Assembly: GCA_029851945.1 (NCBI GenBank)
Contig: JARKUZ010000083.1
Span: 1 to 22,520 of the forward strand
Length of the DNA: 22,520 nucleotides
From: Terrisporobacter sp.
GTDB taxonomy: Bacteria; Bacillota_A; Clostridia; Peptostreptococcales; Peptostreptococcaceae
Direction of reading: 5' to 3'
The notes below the pieces were generated by a model. That model saw only the letters and a program-made list of their open reading frames with translations, was not told the origin of the DNA and did not search any database. Below are positions 1 through 7,800 of this stretch, piece by piece. The position numbers were made by a program, and so were the translations under genes. The first letter of the stretch is position 1. Each line of letters starts with the position of its first letter.

Positions 1-1572
1 CAAAAAGACTTAACTGATTTCTTTATAGCTCATGGTATAACACCAACTACAGAAACTTATGCATACATAGCAAAGAATAAGTGGGAAAAAGAAACTAGAA
101 AGATTCAATATATAAATGATGAGGCTAGAAGACAAAGATTAGCAGGAATAAGTGCTATGGCAACAGATACTAAGGTTGAAGCAAGCTTTGGAGTTGATAA
201 CGAAGGAAATCAAATAAAAGATGGTTCTTATGTAAATCAAAAAGAAGTTCCTTTAAACTTATCTGTAACTAAAGATAGTGAAAAGATATTAGGATATGAA
301 ATCCTTAGAAATGGACAACCATGGGGGTTTGTAGAGGCTAAAGGAAACAATACAATAAAATATGATGATGTAGTAGATACTTCAAATAATAGAACATTTG
401 AGTACTCAATAGTAGCTTATGATTATTTATTAAATAAAACAGAAGCAGTAAACTTAGGTACAATAAAAGTACGTCATGATGGAAGTATATCTAAGGAATC
501 ATTAAATTTAAGTACAAATACTATAGATAAAATAAGTGATAATGATACACATGGAGATAATGAAGCTTTAAAACAAGCAATAGATGGGAAATCAGATACT
601 GTATATGAAGGTAGAATGATGACTAAAGAAGAGTATGACTCTATACCTAATAAGGTAGAATCACTAAAACCAGGGAATAATCCTTATGTAATAATAGATA
701 CAAATTCAATAAATGCAGTATCAGGTATAAAATATACAGCGCCAACTACAACTGGTAAAATATTCAAAACTAAAAAGCTTGCTAAGTCTGCAATAGAAAA
801 ATATGAAATACAAGTAAGTAAAGATGGTAATAGCTGGACAACAGTTAAAAATGGAAGCTTTGATTTAACTGCAAGTAATCCTACTACTACAGTGTACTTT
901 GATAAAGACGCATCTGGCGGAGGAAAACAACTTGCTACACATAATATAAGATTTATAAAATTAATAGCAAAAGGAAGTAGTGAAATATCAGTTGCGGAGC
1001 TTGATGTAATAGGACCTCCTGGAGACAATATAGAAATAGGTGTGTCAGATGACAATATCAACTACAAAAATGGACTAGGTATACTAAAAGAAGAATATGT
1101 TTACCAAGTTGATGATCCAAATACTACTGAAAATGAAAGAAAGTCTATACCAAAAGGTTCTATAATAATCACAGGAGAATATCGTGGTAATCCTGCATTT
1201 AACGTACCATTAGTACTTAATCAAGATGGACAACATATAGCTGATAAGTACAAGGGAATTTTATTAGCAGAAGTTCCTAATAATGGTAAGTTAGAAGATG
1301 TATCAGAAGGAAACTGGATATATTGGGTAACACCAGAAGATTCAGCAAACTTTATGACTGATAATAAAGAGATATTTGCAGAGCTTTATAGAACGGATAC
1401 TGCAGATGCTCAAGATGATGGACAAAGACTAGTAAGTAATACTTTCAAGATAGATGTTCCAAATGTATTACCAGAAATAAGTTTAAGCGCTGGTAATGGG
1501 AAAAAAGCAACTACTCAAAAGGCTATAGAAATAGATAATAAAGTATTAAATAAATTACAAAAATCAAGATAA
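1..1572 (+). CDS. C-terminal part of an M60-like (enhancin-type) secreted metallopeptidase, 5' end outside window
   Basis: The frame is open from base 1, so the first ATG at 157 is internal and not a start; 523 residues are visible. The opening stretch (about residues 1-55, with DLTDFFIAHG, then ETRKIQYINDEARR) matches what I know as the end of the M60-like peptidase domain found in mucin-cleaving proteases of gut bacteria. The zinc motif (HExxH) would lie upstream and cannot be seen. After it come an Ig/FN3-like segment (about 56-160), a galactose-binding-like beta sandwich (about 165-345, with KYEIQVSKDGNSW and a C-terminal IRFIKLIAKG strand) and a conserved tail (about 345-500, with the pattern PKGSIIITGEYRGNPAFNV). 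These follow the M60 domain in large clostridial and Paenibacillus proteins. The product probably acts outside the cell on mucin-type glycoproteins. Unlike its neighbours it has no sortase signal and stops shortly after the conserved tail. Family call fairly sure; substrate inferred. Confidence 0.75.
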   Translation, partial: QKDLTDFFIAHGITPTTETYAYIAKNKWEKETRKIQYINDEARRQRLAGISAMATDTKVEASFGVDNEGNQIKDGSYVNQKEVPLNLSVTKDSEKILGYEILRNGQPWGFVEAKGNNTIKYDDVVDTSNNRTFEYSIVAYDYLLNKTEAVNLGTIKVRHDGSISKESLNLSTNTIDKISDNDTHGDNEALKQAIDGKSDTVYEGRMMTKEEYDSIPNKVESLKPGNNPYVIIDTNSINAVSGIKYTAPTTTGKIFKTKKLAKSAIEKYEIQVSKDGNSWTTVKNGSFDLTASNPTTTVYFDKDASGGGKQLATHNIRFIKLIAKGSSEISVAELDVIGPPGDNIEIGVSDDNINYKNGLGILKEEYVYQVDDPNTTENERKSIPKGSIIITGEYRGNPAFNVPLVLNQDGQHIADKYKGILLAEVPNNGKLEDVSEGNWIYWVTPEDSANFMTDNKEIFAELYRTDTADAQDDGQRLVSNTFKIDVPNVLPEISLSAGNGKKATTQKAIEIDNKVLNKLQKSR

Positions 1573-1603
1573 TTAAATGTAGATTATTTAAAATATAAAA
1601 TAT

Positions 1604-1626
1604 ATAGGGAAGAAATTCTTCCCTAT
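1604..1626. repeat. Perfect 11-bp-arm palindrome between the M60 and surface-protein genes
   Basis: The arms ATAGGGAAGAA and TTCTTCCCTAT flank a single central A. It lies 32 bases after the M60 stop and 13 bases before the ribosome site of the next gene. As RNA it would form a 9-bp stem with a 5-base loop, but no T run follows, so it is not a normal intrinsic terminator. It could be an operator, an mRNA-processing or stabilising hairpin, or a weak terminator. Confidence 0.6.
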
Positions 1627-1650
1627 GAGTAATATTTGAAGGGAGAACAT

Positions 1651-4203
1651 ATGAATAAAGCTAAATCAAGAAAAAAAGTAATAGCTTTGTCGGTTGCTGC
1701 AGCATCATCAGTAGCACTTGCAACTTATACAGTTACAAGTATGGCTGAAAATAATGGTGTCAAAGACCCGACAGCTCTTAATCTTAATGTAGATAAAATA
1801 GATAAAGATACTGTAAAAATATCTGTAGATAATATAACTGAAGCTATAAAGTCTTTACAACTAAGCTTAGAAATACCAAGTGGAGCTAAGTTTGTATCAG
1901 AAAATGATACAAAATGGTTAGTTAAAGATTCTGAAGGTATACAAAAAGATATAATAATAAGTAATGGAGGAAAATACTTAGATATATTAATACTTTCAAA
2001 TGAAGAACTTGATAGAGATGGAAGTAAGTTAGATATTTGTGAAATAGATGTGGCTGCATTAGATTCTGTATTAGGTGGTAAATCTAGTGGATATCAAATA
2101 CTCCCAAGAAAAAATGGAAATGAAACATCATATACATATGTAGTGACAAATACTAATAAATCTAAATCAGGAAACAACATAGAAAACTCAAGTGATGAGA
2201 TGTTAAAAATAAATACACCTCCTACAATATCACTTAAAGAAGGAACTATAGATGAAGCTATAATATCTAATGGAAGAATAGAAGTTATAGAAGGATATGA
2301 TTTTGATAAGAACTTTAAATCATTTGTAGATGCTAATGATACAGATGGAGAGATAAAAGATATAACTTACTCTGTAGAATCTAAAGATGGAAATAAAGTA
2401 GAGAAGATAAATACTTCAGTAGTAGGCTCTTACAATATAAACATAGTTGCAACAGATGATGCTGGAGAAACAGCGAAAGTAAGTGCAATAGTAAATGTAA
2501 AACAAGAAAAAGTAACTGAGTTACCTACAATTACTGGTGTTAAAGAGGAGCATACTATACATGCTGGAGATGTATTTAATCCAATGGAAGGAATAAGTGC
2601 AAAAGACGCAAGAGGCAATTCATTAGAAGTAAAATTATCAGGTGACTTTAATCTTGAAGAAGCTGGTAAGTATACCTTAACATACACTGCAACAGATAAA
2701 TGGGGTAACGTAGCTGAAGAAACTACAATTCTTACAGTTATCAAAGATGAAGCTCCAGTAATAACTGGTGTAGTAGATAAAACAATTGAAAAGAATGAAA
2801 AATTTGATCCTTTAGCAGGAATAGAAGTAACTGATGACAATGATAAGGATATAAAATCAAAACTTAAAGTTAGTGGTGAAGTAAATAATAAAGTAGCTGG
2901 AGAATATAAATTAAGCTACTCAGTAACAGATAGTGCAGATAATACAACTAGAGCACAAAGAACTATAACAGTACTTCCTACAATCGAAGATGGTATAGTG
3001 ATGAACTCAGCACCTACAATAACAGGAGTAAAAGATCAAACAATAAAAGTAGGAGAATCATTTGATCCTAAAGCAGGAGTAAGTGCAAAGGATAAAGAAG
3101 ATGGAGACTTAACATCAAAGATAGAAATAGATGGAGAGGTAAATACAAACAAAGCTGGAGAGTATAAGTTAACATATACAGTAAAAGACAGCAAAGGAGC
3201 AAAAGCAACAGCTTCAGCTACAATAACAGTAGTTACTAAAATCGAAGATGGTATAGTGATAAACTCAGCACCTACGATAACAGGAGTAAAAGATCAAACA
3301 ATAAAAGTAGGAGAATCATTTGACCCTAGAGCAGGAGTAAGTGCAAATGATAAAGAAGATAAAGACTTAACATCAAAGATAAAAATAGATGGAAAAGTAG
3401 ACACAAACAAAGTTGGAAAGTATAAGTTAACATATACAGTAAAAGACAGCAAAGGAGCAAAAGCAACAGCTTCAGCTACAATTACTGTAGAGAAATCAGC
3501 AACACCTGAACAACCAAATAATCCATCTATACCACCAAGTATATCTGATAAATTAGATAGTGATATAGTAGAAATAATCGAAGGAAATGGAGAAAAAGAT
3601 AATCCATTAAATTTAGAAATTAAAGAAGTAAATGTGAAAGATTTAAATAACTTCTTAAATAGTCTAAAAGAATTAAAGCCTTTTGTAGAATCTATATCAA
3701 GAGATGGAGAATACACAGTATATAGAATAAAACTAGAGGATAATAAGGTTTCTTTATTTACTAAGTTATTTAGACTATTTAAAATAAATGGTTCAGATGA
3801 AAATATTTATTTAGAAGTAAAAGTAAAAAATACTTATACTGATTTAGTAGATGCTTTAAATGAATTTTCAAAAGAAACTAATCCATCAATTGTTATACCT
3901 CAAGAACCAAGTAAACCAGATTCAGGAGAAGATGATCAAAATAAACCAGATTCAGAAGAAGATTCGGATAATAATGGTTCTACGAACAAGCCTGAATCAG
4001 ATGATGATTCAAGTAATTCAGGTACAACAGATTCTGATAATACAGGGAACTCAAAACCTAATGGAACAGATCAAAAACCAGATGAGGACAACAAAGGAAA
4101 CAGTCCTACAACTGGAGATGCTAGCATATTACCTTATTTAGGTTTAGGTGCAATTGCATCAGGTGCATTAGCTGTAAGTTTAAGAAAAAAGAATAAAAAA
4201 TAG
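1651..4203 (+). CDS. SPTTG-anchored surface protein with cohesin-like N-terminus and five Ig-like (DUF5011-type) repeats
   Basis: The product has 850 residues. I start it at ATG 1651 because GGGAG lies five bases before it; an in-frame TTG at 1636 would put that site inside the gene. Order: signal peptide (1-33, basic start then an alanine-rich core); a beta-rich domain (about 38-185) that looks cohesin-like; five Ig-like repeats (about 188-285, 290-365, 367-445, 454-530, 540-613) ending in the YKLTYTVKDSKG-type strand of DUF5011; an unrecognised domain (about 629-745); an acidic Ser/Asn/Pro/Asp spacer; then SPTTG (818-822), a hydrophobic helix and RKKNKK. A class of sortase accepting SPxTG/PPxTG signals, as known from Clostridioides difficile, should attach it to peptidoglycan. 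It has no visible catalytic domain, so a stalk, adhesin or scaffold role is likely. It lies 78 bases after the M60 stop, so the two may share a transcript. The cohesin assignment is tentative. Confidence 0.8.
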   Translation: MNKAKSRKKVIALSVAAASSVALATYTVTSMAENNGVKDPTALNLNVDKIDKDTVKISVDNITEAIKSLQLSLEIPSGAKFVSENDTKWLVKDSEGIQKDIIISNGGKYLDILILSNEELDRDGSKLDICEIDVAALDSVLGGKSSGYQILPRKNGNETSYTYVVTNTNKSKSGNNIENSSDEMLKINTPPTISLKEGTIDEAIISNGRIEVIEGYDFDKNFKSFVDANDTDGEIKDITYSVESKDGNKVEKINTSVVGSYNINIVATDDAGETAKVSAIVNVKQEKVTELPTITGVKEEHTIHAGDVFNPMEGISAKDARGNSLEVKLSGDFNLEEAGKYTLTYTATDKWGNVAEETTILTVIKDEAPVITGVVDKTIEKNEKFDPLAGIEVTDDNDKDIKSKLKVSGEVNNKVAGEYKLSYSVTDSADNTTRAQRTITVLPTIEDGIVMNSAPTITGVKDQTIKVGESFDPKAGVSAKDKEDGDLTSKIEIDGEVNTNKAGEYKLTYTVKDSKGAKATASATITVVTKIEDGIVINSAPTITGVKDQTIKVGESFDPRAGVSANDKEDKDLTSKIKIDGKVDTNKVGKYKLTYTVKDSKGAKATASATITVEKSATPEQPNNPSIPPSISDKLDSDIVEIIEGNGEKDNPLNLEIKEVNVKDLNNFLNSLKELKPFVESISRDGEYTVYRIKLEDNKVSLFTKLFRLFKINGSDENIYLEVKVKNTYTDLVDALNEFSKETNPSIVIPQEPSKPDSGEDDQNKPDSEEDSDNNGSTNKPESDDDSSNSGTTDSDNTGNSKPNGTDQKPDEDNKGNSPTTGDASILPYLGLGAIASGALAVSLRKKNKK
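2983..3486 (+). repeat. 258-bp tandem duplication inside the surface-protein gene (Ig repeats 4 and 5)
   Basis: Copy 1 (2983-3240) and copy 2 (from 3241) both begin with ATCGAAGATGGTATAGTGAT and stay in register at 258 bases (86 codons) with only scattered differences. Most of these change Gly/Glu to Lys or swap a single base. The near identity at synonymous sites marks a recent duplication; repeats 1-3 of the same gene are far more diverged. Confidence 0.9.
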
Positions 4204-4220
4204 AAACTAAAATAAAAAAC

Positions 4221-4261
4221 AAAAGAGCTTTTCTAAGGAAAAATTAGAAAGGCTCTTTTTT
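4221..4261 (+). terminator. Intrinsic terminator after the SPTTG surface protein
   Basis: A 16-bp stem with one G-U pair (AAAAGAGCTTTTCTAA against TTAGAAAGGCTCTTTT), a 7-base A-rich loop and a T run reaching 4261. It begins 17 bases after the stop codon, so the GH20 gene must have its own promoter. Confidence 0.92.
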
Positions 4262-4458
4262 ACATATTAAGCACTAAGTATATAGAAACTACATATACAA
4301 AAATTAAATCAATATAGTAGAATAAATGATAATGCTATATGGTAAGATTTTTTAATTTGAAAAAGAAGATAAAATGATACTTAGTTATATAATATAAATA
4401 TTAAAAAACATTATCTTTATCTAAAATAAATAGACATGTTGAATTTTGAATAATTATA
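4262..4458. other. Gene-free AT-rich spacer
   Basis: I see no ORF with a ribosome site, no repeat and no RNA gene here. It separates the terminator of the surface-protein gene from the promoter of the GH20 leader. Confidence 0.6.
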
Positions 4459-4487
4459 TTGACGTAAAAACAAAAAACATATATTAT
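4459..4487 (+). promoter_or_regulatory. Sigma-A type promoter for the GH20 leader transcript
   Basis: TTGACG (4459-4464), a 17-base spacer, then TATTAT (4482-4487). Transcription would start near 4494, just before the structured RNA. This is one of the best promoter matches in the window. It is about 320 bases before the GH20 start codon, so the mRNA carries a long leader. Confidence 0.8.
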
Positions 4488-4493
4488 GTAAGT

Positions 4494-4570
4494 ATAAATA
4501 ATTAATTGGTAAAAAATGTAAAACTGGATAAGTTTTAATTATATGAGGCGTGCTACCGAAAGGGCATTAG
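4494..4570 (+). ncRNA. Candidate structured leader RNA (riboswitch or attenuator aptamer), class not recognised
   Basis: This lies between the promoter and the terminator at 4571. Two local stems are visible: AAAACT-GGATA-AGTTTT (4520-4536), and a second element in which CC-GAAA-GG (a GNRA tetraloop) is closed by GCUA/UAGC (4552-4571) with a GCAU bulge, or alternatively by UGC/GCA with a UA bulge. The patch from 4546 to 4570 is much richer in G and C than its surroundings, as expected of a constrained RNA. AAAACTG (4520-4526) is complementary to CAGTTTT (4611-4617) in the terminator, so it could act as an anti-terminator strand. I could not fit the cores of the c-di-GMP-I, c-di-GMP-II, T-box, SAM, TPP, FMN or preQ1 classes from memory. 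The regulatory RNA is well supported by layout; ligand and class are unknown. Confidence 0.65.
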
Positions 4571-4621
4571 CTGAAAAGAACATGATCATATTGATAATCT
4601 ATGTTTTTTTCAGTTTTTTTT
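4571..4621 (+). terminator. Intrinsic terminator inside the GH20 leader (attenuator)
   Basis: A 13-bp stem with one G-U pair (CTGAAAAGAACAT at 4571-4583 against ATGTTTTTTTCAG at 4601-4613), an inner GAT/ATC extension, then eight T residues (4614-4621). It lies about 80 nt after the predicted transcription start and about 190 bases before the GH20 start codon. No ORF precedes it on this transcript, so its purpose is conditional stopping rather than ending a gene. Confidence 0.88.
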
Positions 4622-4810
4622 AATTGCAAGGGGATTTTTTTTATTAATAAAATTATGAATATTTATAAAATTTAACGCTATATTAGAGTTATAAAATTAG
4701 GGATTCTTGTTTTTACTTTAAAATCTCGGGTCCTTGATATATAAATGTTTTAATAAATAATATATTTAAAACTTTATAAAAAACTATAACATAATAAAAT
4801 GGGAGGTATT
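4622..4810 (+). other. Distal 5' UTR of the GH20 gene
   Basis: AT-rich, no ORF. A slightly more mixed-base patch near 4722-4740 (CTCGGGTCCTTGAT) stands out, but I can assign no structure to it. The ribosome site GGGAGG (4801-4806) ends four bases before the ATG at 4811. Confidence 0.5.
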
Positions 4811-7800
4811 ATGAATAAGAAACTTAGGCAATTTTTAGTAAGTAATTTAATAGCAACAATTACAATTAGTAATATTTGTGTGCCAGTATTTGCAACACCT
4901 ACAACTTCTAATGAGAATATAGCATTGAATGCTAGTGTAACAGGTACAAATGCTGAATCTGGAAGTTCATATGATAATGTGGTAGATGGGGACAAGAGTG
5001 ACCACAATGATGCACGTTTATCATCTGAGCGTAATACTAAGCCAACAGTAACTATAGACTTGGGGTCAGAAAAACAAGTACAGTTTTTACGTTTATTTTT
5101 AGAAAATCGAAAAAATGTACAACATAAAAATAATGTTAAGAAGTATAGAATAATTTTCTCAGTTGATGAAGCTTTTGATGAAAATGATTCTAGAATAGAG
5201 AGAGAATTAGATACTAACACTACTAGAGATGATGTAAAACTATCAAAACCTGTAACAGTTCGTTATGTTAAATTAGAAATAGTTGAAACACATGGAGATA
5301 ATCAATGGGATAATGCAGGAATAGTTGAACTTGAGTTATATAAAAATGCTTTAAATCAATCTATAGGAGCAAATGCCACTGGAACAAACACTGAAGGTCA
5401 AGGAAATGGTTATGATAAAGCTATAGATGGAGATTATGAAACTCGTTTAGCTTCTAATCAAAACACTATGCCAACTTTAGAATTAGACTTAGGTGAAGAA
5501 AAAAGTATTGATAATTTCCGTTTATTTTTAGAAGAACGTAATGATGATGTTATTAACAATGTAAAAAAATATAAGGTGACTGTATCTCAAGATAATATTT
5601 TTGATGAAAATGATAAATCAATAGAAGCTACGTTAGATAATAAAACAACATACGATAGCAAACGTTTTGATGAATCAGTTTCAGGGAAATATGTAAAGCT
5701 TGAAGTTTTAGAAACTCATAAAGCTGCGTGGGATAATGCAGGAATAGTAGAGTTTGAATTATATGATCATCCTTTTGAAGTAGTTGAATTAGACGAAGGT
5801 CCTACTATTGAAAATGTACGTCCAGTATATGACCCAGAAACTAATAAGATAGTAGTAACACAAGTACCAGGATATACAATAGAAAATAATGGTGCAGATT
5901 TTGAACAAATAGTAGATAAAGACTTTAATGTTCATAAACCACTAACTAGTAAAACGGTTAAAATATCTTTAAAAATAACAAATAACGCTACAAAAGAAGA
6001 AACTATTACAGATGATTTTGAAGTAGTTATTCCAGGAGAACATGAAGCAAATAAAGGGAATAAGAAACCAGTCGTATCTCCAGAACTAGCTGAATGGTAT
6101 AGTGATAGTAATAATAATTTTGTTGCTAATGGAAATAGTGAAATAGTAGTAAATCCTGCACATAAAGACAGTTTAGGATATATGGCTAATGAATTTAAAA
6201 AGGATTACAAAGAAATAACAGGAAGAGATATTTCTATACGTTATGGAAATGATGCAGGTGCAGGTGACTTCTATTTCACACTAGGAAGTAAGGATAAATT
6301 CCTAGGTGATGAAGGATATAAAATGGATATAACTGATAAAGTTACAGTAGAGGCTACACATAAAACTGGAGCTTATTGGTCAACTCGTACAATTCTTCAA
6401 ATATTAACTCAAAGTGAAAATAATGATAAAATACCTTGTGGTACGACAAGAGATTATCCTAAGTACAAGGTTCGTGGATTCGTATTAGACGTAGCTCGTA
6501 AACCTTTCTCTATGGATATGTTAAAAGATATAACTAAAAATATGGCATGGCATAAGATGAATGATTTCCAAGTTCACTTAAGTGATAACTATATCTTCCT
6601 AGAAGATTATGGTGTTCGTGAAACTGAAGATGAAGCATTTAAAGCATACGATGCTTATCGTTTAGAGTCAAATGTAAAAAACAAAAAAGGTGAATCAGCA
6701 ACAGCAAAAGACTATTCTTACTCTAAAAAAGAATTTAAAGATTTTATACTTGAATCAAGAAAAATGGGAGTAAATATAGTACCAGAGATTGATATACCAG
6801 CTCATGCAAATTCATTTACAAAGGTTTTCCCAGAGATCATGGTCAAAAACCAAGTATCATCTTTAGTAGGAACACGTCCTTTAATTGACCATATAGATAT
6901 AGGTAAACCAGAAGCAGTTAATAAAGTTAAGGAGATATTCGATGAATATACTAAGGCAAGTAATCCAACTTTTGATAGTGATACTGTAGTGCATATAGGA
7001 GCAGACGAATTCTTATCAAACTACACAGCATATCGTAATTTTGTTAATGATTTTGTTCCTCATGTAAAAGAAACAAATACAGTTCGTATGTGGGGTGGTT
7101 TAAGTTGGATAAAAGATAATCCAACTACACAAATTAAACCTGAAGCTATTGAAAATGTTCAAATGAATTTATGGTCTAGAGACTGGGCTGACGGAAAAGA
7201 AATGTATGATATGGGATATGATTTAATTAATACTATTGATAGTTATATGTACATGGTTCCTAATGGTAGTGGTGGAAAAGGTTCTTATAATGATTATTTA
7301 GATACTAATGGTTTATATAATAGTTTTGAACCAAATGTATTATCTACAAAAAAAGGATGGAAGCCAATTCCTTCTGGAGATGATCAAGCATTAGGGGCTG
7401 CTTTTGCAATATGGAATGATAATATTGACAAGCGTGCTAGTGGATTGACTGAGGCTGACATGTACAAACGTTTCCAAGATGCATTACCAGTAGTTGCTGA
7501 AAAAACTTGGGCAAATGGTAAAGAAAAAGGAAGTTTAGCAAATGTACAAGCTGCAAGTAATAATGTAGGGTTAGCTCCAAATACAAACCCACTAAATAAA
7601 GAAAATTCTATAGATGATGAATATGCAAAATATACATTTGAAAAAGAAAATGAATTAGAAGATTCAAGTCAAAATAATCGTGACTTAGGAAAGTTAACTA
7701 ATGCTTCATTTAAAACAGGTAAAACTTCAAATGCAATATCATTAAAAGGAAAGGGAAGTTTCGTAGAAACTCCATTGGATAAAATAGGGGATGGAAGTGA

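Noticed and set aside
1636..1650. TTG start for the SPTTG surface protein
   Set aside because: The ribosome site GGGAG lies inside this extension and fits ATG 1651, which also begins a normal signal peptide.
4510..4570. Known c-di-GMP riboswitch (class I or II) before the GH20 gene
   Set aside because: Tempting because such switches control surface proteins in C. difficile, but I cannot find the class I core (GGCAAAC and ACGCAAAG segments) or the class II pairing of GGCACUUG with GUGCAACC. Kept as an unclassified leader.
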